Positions 50,031 through 59,999 of a stretch of DNA of 64,000 bases are shown here, piece after piece (within the stretch, counting starts at the first letter, position 1; the number at the start of each line of letters is the position of its first letter). The stretch comes from Saccharomyces uvarum (taxonomy: Eukaryota > Ascomycota > Saccharomycetes > Saccharomycetales > Saccharomycetaceae), in assembly GCA_947243795.1 (NCBI GenBank), contig OX365940.1, positions 310,001-374,000 of the forward strand, given 5' to 3'. The position numbers were made by a program, and so were the translations under genes. A model generated the notes under the pieces. It had not been told where the DNA came from. It saw only the letters and a program-made list of their open reading frames with translations, and did no database searches.

Positions 50031-50102
50031 GCCATCTTAGTATAGTGGTTAGTACACAACATTGTGGCTGTTGAAACCCTGGTTCGATTCTAGGAGGTGG
50101 CA
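50031..50102 (+). tRNA. tRNA-His (anticodon GTG)
   Basis: The 72-nt gene starts GCCATCTTAGTATAG and ends at A73 (50102). The anticodon GTG is at 50064-50066. The D and T arms look standard (GGTTCGATTCT). Compared with the S. cerevisiae tRNA-His as I recall it, the anticodon stem is changed on both sides (CAACA with TGTTG instead of CATCG with CGATG), keeping all pairs. One acceptor pair is a T5:G68 wobble. A T-run at 50106-50110 can terminate Pol III. Confidence 0.95.
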
Positions 50103-50322
50103 TTATTTTTACCAAATAATGGTATGACTGAAAATATATTTTTTAAAAGTAAAACTAATGCTAATAACTAGCTCAAAATACGGCGATTATTTTTTGGTAT
50201 CATTTCCCCCTTCAGTCGGTCTCTCTCAAGATCCTTCATCTAATGTTGAAATTTTTTTTGGTTAAATTTAAAAAATGCATTACCAAGTTTATTTAATCTT
50301 CTCTTCTATATAATTTACTCAT

Positions 50323-53300
50323 TTAAAACATATACTCCGCAGCATGATTTACACTGAACACGTATGTACCACTGGTGGCATCATAACCTTCAAATTTAGA
50401 GTTTGGATTCCTCTTCAAGCGTTCAATATGCCTTTTGACCAATTGATGCTCTGGATCCTTTATAGGTTTCCTTGTGGATTTATCTACAGGATAACAGTTG
50501 AAGCAGGTAATTTTAGCTCGAACGTTAATGCCTTCGCCTCTCTTCGGTCTGCTTGATGAGTTCGCATATATTATACAGGCTTTGGGCTCAAAAGTAATAA
50601 TAATTCCTCCCAATGAAGTTAGAGGCACTTCAGTAAGGTCGACAGGTTCAAGAAATTCAATTTTACCATAGTTTTTATGGCCAACTACTAAATGGGGGAC
50701 CTTGCGTAATTGCAACAAAGAGTAAGAGGAAAGAGTGTCCATGGATGGGGAGATGTAATAATCTTCATTAATGAAGGAAGCATCCTTCTCAGTAACTCCA
50801 ACGTCAATTGCCTTTTTATCATCTTCCGAATATTCTTTTTTTTTCAAATCAACGATATTCTCCTTATTTTCTCCATCAACACTCCTCAGTTGGCTCTTGG
50901 TATTGTTTTGTTCTATGGCTTTTGAAAGCAGAGTTGAGGCGTTACAGCTGCTCGTAGTTTCTTTTTCATCTACCTGTAGCATTGCTGGTATCGTTCCCTG
51001 CTCGCTGCTTTTACTCTTTTTACTAGTACTGCTGTTCGATGGTACATTTTTCTTTTCCTCAGTTGCCGTTAGCAGCTTCTTATTGTTAATCAGGTTCTTA
51101 AATGATCTTTTATCAGGATTGAATAATAAATTAGATGCTTTTAAGATGCTTTCATCCAAATTTTCTTCTTGTTGGTTGGAAATTGTAGTTTGGTTACTCT
51201 TTTTATCAAGTGAAATATATAATTTTGGATCAGCCTTAGTCTTGGCTTTGTCCATTATAACATTATTGGAGTTCAGTTTAGTTGTGAATAATGTTTTGGG
51301 CACCATTCTATATGCGCTAGACAAACTTGCTTTTTTGCGCTCATCAGCTTTGATCTTTGTAGCGTTTGGTTGAACTGGGCCAGAAACTGTGTTAGCGACA
51401 GTGGCCTTAGAAAAGAGTTCATTGGTACCATATGGATTACTATTCTGCTGTTGGAATTGTTGCTGTTGTTGTTGTTGGAGCATGTTTTGTGGTTGCGTGG
51501 CTTGCTGAGAAGACTGAGAAAATAATCCTCCACCTGGAATGTTCGTGCCGATGCTGTTTTGAAATAGGCCCCCACCATTCGTAGGTTGAGAGGAATTGTT
51601 GTTACCAAACAACCCCGTAGAACCAATTCCGTTGTTCATTGATGAATTGTTATTGTTTCCAAACAGTCCTCCACCAAGTGTAGATGCTCCAATGCCGGCT
51701 GGTTTATTGCCAAATAAGCCGGTAGAATTTGAAGTAGCCGCTGTACTAGAGGCATTATTTTGCGCAAATAATCCGCCTGAAGTGGTACTTGGGGCTGTGT
51801 TATTTGTACCACCGAATAAAGAGCCTGTAGCAGGCTTGTTGCTGAATAGAGAGCCTGTTGGAGCGGTATTGTTTTGATTGGCACTTTGATTACTTCCAAA
51901 CAATCCGCCTCCAACAGAGCCCGCTGGTTTTGCGCCAAACAGGCCTCCTGAGACCGGTTGTTGTTTATTTTGGAATAGGCCTCCAGATGACTGTTGAAAA
52001 GTATTTCCAGCTAGGCCACCATTTTGGTTTGCTGTGTTGTTAGAAAATAATCCTGTAGTGCCTAAACCAGTGGGTTTTGCACCGAAAAGACTAGAACTTT
52101 GTTGTGATTGTTGTAAACCGTTTTGACCAAATGGTTGGTTGTTATTTTGCACTTGGTTGGATTGGCCAAACAACCCGCCAGATTGTGGTTGTGGTTGATT
52201 GTTCTGTTGTCCGAACAATCCTCCTGTTGTTTGCTGCTGTTGGTTACTTTGCCCGAATAAAGAATTTCCTTGAGTGTTGTTAGGTCCAAAAGTAGATGCT
52301 CCCTGTTGTTGTCCGAATAGTCCGCCTGCTGGCTTACTTCCGAATAGACCACCTTCTTGTTGCTGTTGTTGACCAAATGAATTAGGTGAGCTTTGTTGTC
52401 CAAACATTCCTGCCTGGTTCTGGGTTTGGTTATTCTGACCGAATAGTCCCCCAGTGTTAGAATTTTGCTGTTGTCCAAATAATCCACCTCCACCTTGTTG
52501 TTGGTTATTCTGGCCAAATAAGCTACCAGAAACAGCACTATTCGTGTTATTGTTTACTCCGTACGTGTTCGTATTACCAGATTGCCCAAATAGGCCACCA
52601 GAAGCGGGTTTGGCTCCAAACAGACTATTACCAGCGTTTTGTTGTTGACCAAAGGCACCGCCATTTGTGTTGGTGTTCGATTGACCAAATAGACCACCAG
52701 TACTCTGCTGCGCTTGTTGTGGGGGGAAGGCGCCACGACTGACCTGACCAAAAGCGCCTCCATTACTCATACTATTTGCCCCAAATGAATTTTGTTGGCC
52801 AAAAGGACTCGCGTTTGCGTTTGCGTTTGCGTTTGCGTTTGCATTCTGTTGTCCAAATAGGCCTGTGCTGTTGTTGTTGTTCGTTGGATTGGCTGTACCA
52901 CCGAAAAGCCCTCCAGAAGTGGCAGGTTTATTTGCTCCAAACGACGAATTACCTGCAAGACTAGTTGAGCTTCCGAACATTCCTGTAGTGTTAGCAGCAC
53001 CGGAAGCGTAGCCCCCGCCTGAACCAGCTCCATACATGCCGGTTGCCGGCTTCTGGCCAAATAATCCACCCGTGGTGGAAGTACTAGCGTTATTATTCCC
53101 CATCATTCCGAATCCTGTACTGGTAGTAGCTTGTGGGTTGTTAAAAGTAGTACTAGAAGCATTTTGCCCCGTGCCAAACTTTCTTCCAGCTTGATAGTCT
53201 TGAAATCTCAATTCTTCAAAAGAGAAGTTTCTGTATTCGGGCATACAGGTGATACTTTGGTAAACATTGGTCACGCCTGTTGTTGGATCTTTTTCCTCAT

Positions 53301-53685
53301 ACGTAGTGAAGGGCTTGACACTCGTACCTGCATTGGAATTGGGCACAGCGGAAGCCGAACCAGCAGAAAGTGAGGGGTTATTGCCCATTCCGGCAAACAT
53401 TGACCCTGGAGCGTTACTGTTTGAACCCAATTGAGCTTGACCAAAAGGAGCTGTACTGGCAGCCGTGGATCCAGACATTCCAAAGAGGGAGTTGGAGGTT
53501 TGGTTACCGAAATTACCGAATGCAGGGGCCTGCGATGTATTTGCCTGCTGGCCCAAAGCAAAAGTGGAAGTGGTCGCAGCTGGTTGTTGTTGTTGCTGCT
53601 GCTGCTGGGCACCAAATGATGACGCTGTTGAGCCAAATGGCTGTGTCGTTGCGCTAGGAAATGCACCACGGCTAACTCCAAACAT
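50323..53685 (-). CDS. NUP116: Nup116, FG-repeat nucleoporin
   Basis: The 1120-residue protein (1113 in S. cerevisiae) is a GLFG nucleoporin of the Nup98 family that forms part of the cytoplasmic-side permeability barrier and mRNA export platform. The GLEBS segment that binds Gle2 lies at about 110-165 (KPFTTYEEKDPTTGVTNVYQ). Dozens of GLFG/FG repeats with Gln/Asn-rich spacers fill about 170-760. The C-terminal autoproteolytic-type fold (about 960-1120, SPSMDTLSSYSLLQLRKVPH to the end) anchors it to the pore, as in Nup98. The protein stops at the domain end, as Nup116 does. The ATG at 53685 gives the family N-terminus MFGVSRGAFPS. Confidence 0.96.
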   Translation of the reverse strand: MFGVSRGAFPSATTQPFGSTASSFGAQQQQQQQQPAATTSTFALGQQANTSQAPAFGNFGNQTSNSLFGMSGSTAASTAPFGQAQLGSNSNAPGSMFAGMGNNPSLSAGSASAVPNSNAGTSVKPFTTYEEKDPTTGVTNVYQSITCMPEYRNFSFEELRFQDYQAGRKFGTGQNASSTTFNNPQATTSTGFGMMGNNNASTSTTGGLFGQKPATGMYGAGSGGGYASGAANTTGMFGSSTSLAGNSSFGANKPATSGGLFGGTANPTNNNNSTGLFGQQNANANANANANASPFGQQNSFGANSMSNGGAFGQVSRGAFPPQQAQQSTGGLFGQSNTNTNGGAFGQQQNAGNSLFGAKPASGGLFGQSGNTNTYGVNNNTNSAVSGSLFGQNNQQQGGGGLFGQQQNSNTGGLFGQNNQTQNQAGMFGQQSSPNSFGQQQQQEGGLFGSKPAGGLFGQQQGASTFGPNNTQGNSLFGQSNQQQQTTGGLFGQQNNQPQPQSGGLFGQSNQVQNNNQPFGQNGLQQSQQSSSLFGAKPTGLGTTGLFSNNTANQNGGLAGNTFQQSSGGLFQNKQQPVSGGLFGAKPAGSVGGGLFGSNQSANQNNTAPTGSLFSNKPATGSLFGGTNNTAPSTTSGGLFAQNNASSTAATSNSTGLFGNKPAGIGASTLGGGLFGNNNNSSMNNGIGSTGLFGNNNSSQPTNGGGLFQNSIGTNIPGGGLFSQSSQQATQPQNMLQQQQQQQFQQQNSNPYGTNELFSKATVANTVSGPVQPNATKIKADERKKASLSSAYRMVPKTLFTTKLNSNNVIMDKAKTKADPKLYISLDKKSNQTTISNQQEENLDESILKASNLLFNPDKRSFKNLINNKKLLTATEEKKNVPSNSSTSKKSKSSEQGTIPAMLQVDEKETTSSCNASTLLSKAIEQNNTKSQLRSVDGENKENIVDLKKKEYSEDDKKAIDVGVTEKDASFINEDYYISPSMDTLSSYSLLQLRKVPHLVVGHKNYGKIEFLEPVDLTEVPLTSLGGIIITFEPKACIIYANSSSRPKRGEGINVRAKITCFNCYPVDKSTRKPIKDPEHQLVKRHIERLKRNPNSKFEGYDATSGTYVFSVNHAAEYMF
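52809..52845 (-). repeat. GCGTTT hexanucleotide array within NUP116
   Basis: About six GCGTTT/GCATTC units in a row encode an Asn-Ala repeat in a spacer between GLFG motifs. The near-identical units suggest recent slippage. Confidence 0.85.
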
Positions 53686-53908
53686 AGTAAAGTCTTGAAC
53701 AAATAAAAATTTATAACCTAATCTGTGCACTCTCCGTTGCCGCGGGTTTCTATGTGATGCTGGTAATCTCTCTTGTGGTAATATAGCCAATCTCCCGATC
53801 TTACTTATATCTTCGTTTTGTTCTTTCCCATTAACTATGACAGATGGAAAGAAAAAAAGGCGTGCCCGGGTAATGAGGGCAATTGTAAATGTGACAATAA
53901 TAAGACTG

Positions 53909-53914
53909 ACGCGT
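53909..53914 (+). promoter_or_regulatory. MluI cell-cycle box (MCB) upstream of CSM3
   Basis: ACGCGT is the MBF-binding MCB of G1/S genes. It lies 67 bp before the chosen CSM3 ATG. CSM3 encodes a replication-fork protein, so G1/S control makes sense. The site also argues that this stretch is promoter rather than coding sequence. Confidence 0.55.
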
Positions 53915-53980
53915 AATCAAGATCCATCGCTTATATTGACCAGAACGCCAGAGAAAAGGAAACAGAACATAATTGGAGTG

Positions 53981-54955
53981 ATGGATGAGGAGTCAGACAA
54001 TTTACTATCAACCTTCAATGGCTCTAACGGGGTTCAAAGCGACCCCACTATACCGAATGGCTTAGATGGTTCAGTGGCCGATCCTACTATAGCAGACCCA
54101 ACGGCGATTGCAACTAAAAAGAGAAGGCCCCAGGTAAAACTAACGGCAGAAAAGTTGCTTAGTGATAAGGGTCTGCCATACGTTTTGAAAAATGCGCATA
54201 AAAGGATACGAATTTCCTCGAGGAGGAACCCTTACGATAACTTATCAAATATCATACAGTTTTACCAGCTCTGGGCACATGAATTGTTTCCCAAGGCAAA
54301 ATTCAAGGATTTCATGAAGATCTGTCAAACAGTAGGTAAAACAGATCCTGTTTTGAGAGAGTACAGAGTAAGCCTTTTTAGAGATGAAATGGGCATGAGT
54401 TTTGATGCTAACACACGAGAGGCTGGGCAAGAGCTAGAAACACAAGAGCCCATAGCTAAAAAACACGTTGATGCTGCGAACGCGGAACCAATTACAGCAG
54501 TCACACCCAATATACAAGATAACGGCAACGACGATGATGATGACGACAACGAAGAAGATGACGATATCTATCACCTTTCTGCGAGTAACAGAAGAAAAAG
54601 AGTTTTGGATGAAGAGGAGAATGATGCAGAAGTCTCAGGAACCCAGGGCCTTTCAAGCGTTGAGAATATACCGTCTAAGGAAGATACAGATACAGTACTA
54701 GAAAAATTTAAGGAACAAGGGCCTGTTGAACTGAACACAGATGAGAAGAAACTCTTATCAAGATGGCTAGATGAGCATAGGGGTATGGAGAAAGTTTTGA
54801 TGACTGAAGAAGATATTCAACTAGTACGAAAGCTGAAAGATTGGGAGATGAACGATGCAGAAGTAGAAATGACATATAATGATTTTGCATCAAGAGAAGA
54901 TGACTTTGATGTTGACCAAGATGAGATGGAAGCCATGAAAGAAATGGGATTCTAA
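53981..54955 (+). CDS. CSM3: Csm3, replication-fork protection protein (Tipin homologue)
   Basis: The 324-residue protein (317 in S. cerevisiae) binds Tof1 and Mrc1 at replication forks. It supports fork pausing, checkpoint signalling and cohesion. The conserved Tipin/Swi3 domain covers about 45-130 (RRPQVKLTAEKLLSDKGLPY, then NIIQFYQLWAHELFPKAKFK). The remaining half is acidic and variable, and the end DEMEAMKEMGF is conserved with S. cerevisiae. I chose the ATG at 53981 because MDEESDNLLS aligns with the known N-terminus. The frame stays open upstream to ATGs at 53873 and 53837, adding up to 48 basic residues, but that stretch holds the MCB and is probably promoter or leader. Confidence 0.92.
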   Translation: MDEESDNLLSTFNGSNGVQSDPTIPNGLDGSVADPTIADPTAIATKKRRPQVKLTAEKLLSDKGLPYVLKNAHKRIRISSRRNPYDNLSNIIQFYQLWAHELFPKAKFKDFMKICQTVGKTDPVLREYRVSLFRDEMGMSFDANTREAGQELETQEPIAKKHVDAANAEPITAVTPNIQDNGNDDDDDDNEEDDDIYHLSASNRRKRVLDEEENDAEVSGTQGLSSVENIPSKEDTDTVLEKFKEQGPVELNTDEKKLLSRWLDEHRGMEKVLMTEEDIQLVRKLKDWEMNDAEVEMTYNDFASREDDFDVDQDEMEAMKEMGF

Positions 54956-54978
54956 CAATGTTTTTGAAAATAGTAATT

Positions 54979-54981
<3 letters not shown>

Positions 54982-55018
<37 letters not shown>
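54982..55018. repeat. (AT)n microsatellite followed by TATG units
   Basis: Fourteen AT dinucleotides (54982-55009) run into TATG repeats in the short convergent gap between CSM3 and ERB1. The low-complexity tract may act in 3'-end formation of both genes. Confidence 0.9.
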
Positions 55019-55127
55019 CACAGATATATATTTTTCGAGTGTGCTATAAAAAAGAATGTATATCTTTAGTTTTTTAATTTCTTTTTTGTTGTGTGTTATT
55101 GTACAATACCTACTTCTATATATTCGT

Positions 55128-57539
55128 CTAAGTGGTCCACAAACGAGCTGTGTTATCAGCACCAGCAGAGAATAACCAAGCTTCTCTTGGATGCCAGATA
55201 GCATCAAGAACACCAAGACTATTGATTACTTTGTGGCCGGTTAATTTTTTCAATGGGACAATCATTGGATTTTTCATCATGTCATCATAAACAGTGGCAT
55301 GGAAAATATGTATAGTACCATCGTCAGCGGCGGAACTGAATAGAGGCAGTTTTTTATGGAAGTTCACACTTCTGACGGCCTTATCATGGTATCTTAGTGT
55401 CTTGTATGGTGTACTAGCCAAATCTAAATCGTGCCATAACACTCTCTTATCGAAGGATGACGCAATTAAGTTATCACCTCTTGGATGAATATCAATTTTG
55501 GATAACCAACGAGCACCAGGCAACAATTTCTTAACCAACACCTGTTGAGATAGATCGTAAATTCTGACGTATCTTTGGGAACAGACAAACAATTGAGGTT
55601 TGAAAGGATGGAACTTAGCATCCATAATGATACCCTTCGATTTTCTGAATGGCGATTGAGTTAAATGCTTGGAGACTTGATGAATCAAAACGGAAGTATT
55701 ACCAGAGTCAGGCTGGACAGTGACAAAATAGTCACCCTTTCTATGCCATGAAAGTTTCTTGACAGTTTTCTTACAAGTGATGGTGATACAGATATCTTTT
55801 TCCAGCTGTTCTTGAGAAGGTTTGTTCCATTGGGCTACTTGCTTTTTCACAGCATTCTTGGTAGTATCATTTTTACCTTCTTCGTTATCATCGTCATCTC
55901 CGTTTACTTCTAGGTTAGACTTTTTAACAGTACCAAAAGTGTCGTAACCGAAACCATCTTCAATTTTGGTTTTACCATAATTTTCAATATCGTAACCAAA
56001 TATTGGTGGTACTATTAGATGAATATTTTCACCAACAGCAACGGCAAGAATACCGTTATTAGCATCAGGGTTCCATTCAATACATTCGATATGATCATCT
56101 GGGTTTTCTTCACTATCGACCAGAGTCGTTTTGTAAACTTCCCTACCAGTTAAAATTTCCCATACTCTGACTGTACCATCATCAGAACCTGTTGCTAGCC
56201 ATAACCCAGATGGATCAATGGACAATGTACGTACTTTGCCCTTGTGCCCAGCGTATATTGTGGAGCAACGGATAGGGAAAGGTCTCAAATCCTTTGGAGA
56301 AGGAAGTTCTGGAATCAAAGAATCTGGGTCGATGTTCAATTTGTTCTTACGGACACGAGGAGCTAGATACAAATCCAAAGATCTTTCAAATCTTTCTCTG
56401 ACGGATTCACCGTATCCAGGAACTTTTCTTAAGGCAGCATACTTTTGAGGTACAAAATTTCTTTCTCTTTCACTATATTCAGTATTTTCCCAAGCTTCTT
56501 TTTCTTCTGGTGACAAAAGATACTCTTCAGGTGGGTTATAACTTTCTTCATTAGTTGGTGGGGGTACTTTTGGAGCTCTCAAATGCATCACATGATCGTC
56601 AGTTTCAGTAGAATCACCCCATAAATCGAATTGGTAGTTTTCAGTCTTTTCCTGTTCTTTCAATTCCTTCAATTTCTTTGGAGGAATAATACGGCCTTCT
56701 CTGATAGCTCTAACTATCTTCATAACCCTCTTAGCTTCATTCTTGGATGGAACAAATCTTCTTTTAGGTTCTGGAACAGCGGTCAATGGCATAACCTCTT
56801 CGTGTCTAGTGAACCAATCGATCAAAGGTTCATATGGGTTTATACTATCATCAGTTTGTTCATTCCTTTGAATTTTAGAAATAAGTTCTAATTCTTCTTT
56901 GGTTAGATTCAAACTTGATCCGGAATTCTGATCCAACAACCCAGTCCAGCCTTCAGGTAATTCTATAGATTCTAACAGTTGGTCTAAAGCGGAACCCTTG
57001 GCAGGTCTCATGATTCTTTTACCATTAATATCGTAACCAATGTGTGGCATTTCATCGTAAGCAGAGAGTGGAATGTTACCAATTGTATTTTGCGTTTCAC
57101 CGTCACTGTCATCACTGTCGTAAACAGGATTGATCTCTGGTTTGATGACTCTGTCTCTACCATCTACGTATTTCGAGTAGATATTTGGATCGGCAATGGT
57201 ATGTAACTTTACACCTGATAATTTGTCAGTTAAGGAAGTTGTGTCGTCGGAAAATTCAGAGCTGTCATAACCCTCTTCTTCTTCGCCTTCTTCCTCGGCT
57301 AGCAATTTGTTTAATTCAGCGTCTGAATCATCATCAGCATCTCTACTGGCTTCTTCATCAGAAGACGATTCCTTCTCTTCGACAGCTGATTCATACTCTT
57401 CGCCACTATCGCTTGTCTCGGCATCAATCAATCCATCAACGGATAAGAAGTTGTCCTCATCCTGCTCAACATCGGATTCTTCATTAGCTGTTCTCTTCTT
57501 GGAGATCTTCGTCTCAGAAATCTTATTGTTCTTTACCAT
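55128..57539 (-). CDS. ERB1: Erb1, 60S ribosome assembly factor (BOP1 homologue)
   Basis: The 803-residue nucleolar protein (807 in S. cerevisiae) works with Nop7 and Ytm1 in processing 27S pre-rRNA for the large subunit. The first 150 residues are highly acidic. The BOP1 N-terminal domain (about 150-410) contains [20 protein letters not shown] and [21 protein letters not shown] seven-bladed WD propeller fills about 420-803 ([20 protein letters not shown] at its start, then [19 protein letters not shown] at the end). Upstream, PAC and RRPE sites mark it as a ribosome-biogenesis regulon gene. Confidence 0.97.
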   Translation of the reverse strand: MVKNNKISETKISKKRTANEESDVEQDEDNFLSVDGLIDAETSDSGEEYESAVEEKESSSDEEASRDADDDSDAELNKLLAEEEGEEEEGYDSSEFSDDTTSLTDKLSGVKLHTIADPNIYSKYVDGRDRVIKPEINPVYDSDDSDGETQNTIGNIPLSAYDEMPHIGYDINGKRIMRPAKGSALDQLLESIELPEGWTGLLDQNSGSSLNLTKEELELISKIQRNEQTDDSINPYEPLIDWFTRHEEVMPLTAVPEPKRRFVPSKNEAKRVMKIVRAIREGRIIPPKKLKELKEQEKTENYQFDLWGDSTETDDHVMHLRAPKVPPPTNEESYNPPEEYLLSPEEKEAWENTEYSERERNFVPQKYAALRKVPGYGESVRERFERSLDLYLAPRVRKNKLNIDPDSLIPELPSPKDLRPFPIRCSTIYAGHKGKVRTLSIDPSGLWLATGSDDGTVRVWEILTGREVYKTTLVDSEENPDDHIECIEWNPDANNGILAVAVGENIHLIVPPIFGYDIENYGKTKIEDGFGYDTFGTVKKSNLEVNGDDDDNEEGKNDTTKNAVKKQVAQWNKPSQEQLEKDICITITCKKTVKKLSWHRKGDYFVTVQPDSGNTSVLIHQVSKHLTQSPFRKSKGIIMDAKFHPFKPQLFVCSQRYVRIYDLSQQVLVKKLLPGARWLSKIDIHPRGDNLIASSFDKRVLWHDLDLASTPYKTLRYHDKAVRSVNFHKKLPLFSSAADDGTIHIFHATVYDDMMKNPMIVPLKKLTGHKVINSLGVLDAIWHPREAWLFSAGADNTARLWTT

Positions 57540-57640
57540 TGTTGACCTGATTCTATTATATCAGAACAGGAGTAACACAATACTTTTATGAGTTAGTACC
57601 TATATGCAATTAAATCTCATATGTACCATGTTTAATTATA

Positions 57641-57650
57641 AGCTCATCGC
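57641..57650 (-). promoter_or_regulatory. PAC motif in the ERB1 promoter
   Basis: The minus strand reads GCGATGAGCT, a full match to the PAC element bound by Dot6 and Tod6. It lies about 100 bp upstream of the ERB1 ATG, the usual distance for ribosome-biogenesis genes. Confidence 0.8.
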
Positions 57651-57665
57651 AAAACTAAAAAAAAA

Positions 57666-57675
57666 AAAATTTTCA
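57666..57675 (-). promoter_or_regulatory. RRPE motif in the ERB1 promoter
   Basis: The minus strand reads TGAAAATTTT, the core of the rRNA-processing element bound by Stb3. It sits about 16 bp upstream of the PAC motif in the transcription direction. The RRPE-PAC pair is the standard pairing in this regulon. Confidence 0.75.
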
Positions 57676-58564
57676 ATAATTTTTCACTTGCTCGAAAACA
57701 TTAGTGGTAACCCGGAATGCAAGCATTAAAACGATCAAAGTCGAGGCAATTTCGTCTTCTCACACCAAGAGTAATAGGCCAACAACAGTGTCCGTTGTTG
57801 GGCTTACCGGTTTTTCTCGTATGTTACTACGTTGGTACTTGAATGTTTGAGATCTTTCCGGCCATTGTTTTAAAGCAGTAGACAGAAAAATAAAAGACTG
57901 GCGTGTAGTTTCTTGCAACGCAATTTTCTTCTTGAAGACGAATGTCAAGTAACAATTCAAACATAGGTTCAGTCAATCTCATTGGAAAATAATTTTGATA
58001 AGACAAGTTAAAGCTTCTTTTTTTTTAAAAATTAAAGTTTAGGTGAAGATATTAAATATAGAGCTCAATTTAGTTTTGACTAACCTATTATTAAGATAAA
58101 ACAAAGAAATAACAAAAGAGAAAGAGAAAATTAAATAACACCCCTCATTTTTCCGAAACCCGCCACACAAGAACATGGCTCAGGTGACAGTAAATTAATT
58201 GCCATCTAGTCACTCCATGTCCGTGGTTCTAAAAACCTGCTATGTACAGGTATGCTTTTTGAAAGTTCCATACTATAGTGCTTAGCTTAATAAAGTTAGG
58301 CTGTTGAACAATAGAACACAACGGGTTATCGAGGCTTTTAATTACATCTAAATCCAATTCTTTATGCCATCGTCACATATGTGTTGTGCCTCTTTTATTC
58401 GGGGCATAGCGGAAGGCGCAAGTTTCTAAAAAGAAAACAAAACATTTTGAAAATGAGTTCAAAAGAAGGATTTAAAAGGGTTCAAAATTGTTGATGACAT
58501 TTTCTTCAAACTACCATTTTATTTCTGCACGACTCTTAACCATAGGTAAGAAACCAAATTCTAC

Positions 58565-59299
58565 ATGCAATCTCATTTAAAAAATAACGATACCGATGAA
58601 AATATCAAATTAGACAAGTTGAATCAAGGCATCTCTGATGAGCCCAATGCATCTTTAGTATCAGGGAATATCACTCTTCCCGAAGACATGTTTAAGTCTC
58701 ACTTTTGTTATATATTATATGAAATTTATCACTTTAAATTGGCTATGTTTTTTGTCATTTTACTCGTGATTTCAATTTTTTCGGTTCTAACCTTTAATGT
58801 TCACGGTGGGTACATCGTTATTTTCATATTTTTGTTTTTGTTTGTAATTTTTGGTTTAATAGTGTCTTTGGCTACATTTAATGAATCGATTGAATATGAA
58901 AACTTTCAAATAAAACTGTTGCTAGAAGTAATAACACGTAAACCGCCGGTAGAGGGGATAGAATGGAGGGCTATTACATACAACATGAATCAATATTTAT
59001 GCGATAAGAGATTATGGCCTACTCCATACTACTTTTACTGTGAACATCGTTGCTATAAGGCTTTTCGTGACCTAATTAAAGGGAGGAAGCCCGATGCACA
59101 ATCGGCATCATCAACCGGCGATGGGGCCAATACACAATCGAATACGGATGCGAGAGACGCTCCGAATGATGCCAATAAACCATTTACTTTTAGTGCCGAC
59201 CCAATTTTGGAAGAGTATTTTATTAAGGCAGCTGAAATTCAAAAACAGGCCGTGCGAGAATATTGGAGAAAGCAGTATCCAGATCCTGATGTACCTTAG
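58565..59299 (+). CDS. DUP240-family membrane protein
   Basis: The 244-residue protein has the DUP240 plan: a short polar N-terminus, two close membrane segments at about 59-77 (KLAMFFVILLVISIFSVLTF) and 82-105, and a conserved cytosolic part. Family blocks are EVITRKPPVEGIEWRAITYN (121-140), then WPTPYYFYCEHRCYKAF (151-167), and near the end AAEIQKQAVREYWRKQYPD. Some S. cerevisiae members (Mst27, Mst28) bind COPI/COPII coats; the role of most is unknown. The usual Phe-rich or dilysine end is missing, since this one ends DPDVP. In S. cerevisiae the DUP240 genes lie elsewhere (chromosomes I, III, VII and VIII), so this is a different family locus. A tRNA gene and LTR remnants follow, as at other DUP240 loci. 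The frame is intact. Confidence 0.88.
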   Translation: MQSHLKNNDTDENIKLDKLNQGISDEPNASLVSGNITLPEDMFKSHFCYILYEIYHFKLAMFFVILLVISIFSVLTFNVHGGYIVIFIFLFLFVIFGLIVSLATFNESIEYENFQIKLLLEVITRKPPVEGIEWRAITYNMNQYLCDKRLWPTPYYFYCEHRCYKAFRDLIKGRKPDAQSASSTGDGANTQSNTDARDAPNDANKPFTFSADPILEEYFIKAAEIQKQAVREYWRKQYPDPDVP

Positions 59300-59516
59300 A
59301 GTAAAAGACGGTATCTCTTTAGTATAAATCACATAGCGCAAGTATATTGAAGAACAACGACCACTTCCTCAGACTCGGGATTTGGTTCAGTTCTATACAT
59401 AAATTAGTTGATCAAAGAAATAAAAACAGTCAAATTCAAAATCTATGTAGTTCAGAACAACGCTATAAATCTATTATTCTAGTCATATAAATAAGCGGAA
59501 TGAAAAAAATAAAATC

Positions 59517-59590
59517 TGATTTCGCCCAGGATCGAACTGGGGACGTTCTGCGTGTTAAGCAGATGCCATAACCGACTAGACCACGAAACC
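59517..59590 (-). tRNA. tRNA-Val (anticodon AAC)
   Basis: The minus strand gives a 74-nt cloverleaf starting GGTTTCGTGGTCTAG, with anticodon AAC (plus-strand 59554-59556), T-loop AGTTCGATCC and discriminator A. It matches the S. cerevisiae tRNA-Val(AAC) as I recall it. An A-run at about 59502-59508 on the plus strand gives the terminator. No intron is present. Confidence 0.97.
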
Positions 59591-59595
59591 AATTA

Positions 59596-59606
59596 TTTTA
59601 TATTTA
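59596..59606 (+). other. Exact ARS consensus match beside tRNA-Val
   Basis: TTTTATATTTA matches WTTTAYRTTTW at 11 of 11 positions, six bases upstream of the tRNA-Val 5' end. A single match in A/T-rich DNA is weak evidence for an origin. Confidence 0.2.
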
Positions 59607-59693
59607 TTTGTACTTTAATTTCTCGTTAAGTGTCTTTTCCAACTTTTCAATACGCTGCTACCGCTACTTCGTGCTTATATGCTGAGACAATGT

Positions 59694-59755
59694 TGTTGGA
59701 ACAATATTCAACTATCATTCATCTATTAGTATTATTTACGGTGTTAAAAGGTGTT
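59694..59755 (+). mobile_element. Fragment of a Ty1/Ty2-type LTR (5' end), fossil
   Basis: The stretch starts TGTTGGAACA and continues with CAACTATC and TACGGTGTTA, the order of the 5' part of a Ty1/Ty2 delta LTR. Similarity fades after about 60 bp. It is a short broken remnant about 100 bp upstream of tRNA-Val, the preferred landing zone of these elements. It looks old. Confidence 0.7.
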
Positions 59756-59999
59756 GGAATATGTGATTTCGGACAGAAAATATCAATAATTTTGTCTCAT
59801 GAAAGAAACATAATAGCGATAATGTATCATTATTACTTATCGCCTTTTTCACCATGATAAGGATAACCAAATCTGGTAAATAGTGAAGATAAGATTAAAG
59901 ATCTATTAATTGACCAGGAAATAACATATAAGAATATGAGTTATACCTGATAACTCATTAATAATGTCTAAATTATGTCTGAACCATTAGGTTTCATAT

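Larger units (their letters stand above)
57540..58564. other. ERB1 promoter to DUP240 gene intergenic region
   Basis: The 1025-bp gap has no gene. The first 140 bp hold the ERB1 promoter with PAC and RRPE motifs. The rest is A/T-rich (notably 58010-58140) and includes the upstream region of the DUP240 gene. I find no clear LTR here. Confidence 0.5.

Noticed and set aside
49566-50322. Ty elements around tRNA-His
   Set aside because: S. cerevisiae can carry Ty1 here, but no LTR landmarks are visible in this window.
54890-55216. 108-codon minus-strand frame across the CSM3-ERB1 gap
   Set aside because: It reads through the AT microsatellite (Tyr-Ile repeats) and overlaps two real genes.
59630-59857. 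75-codon frame after tRNA-Val
   Set aside because: It runs through an LTR fragment and shows no family resemblance.
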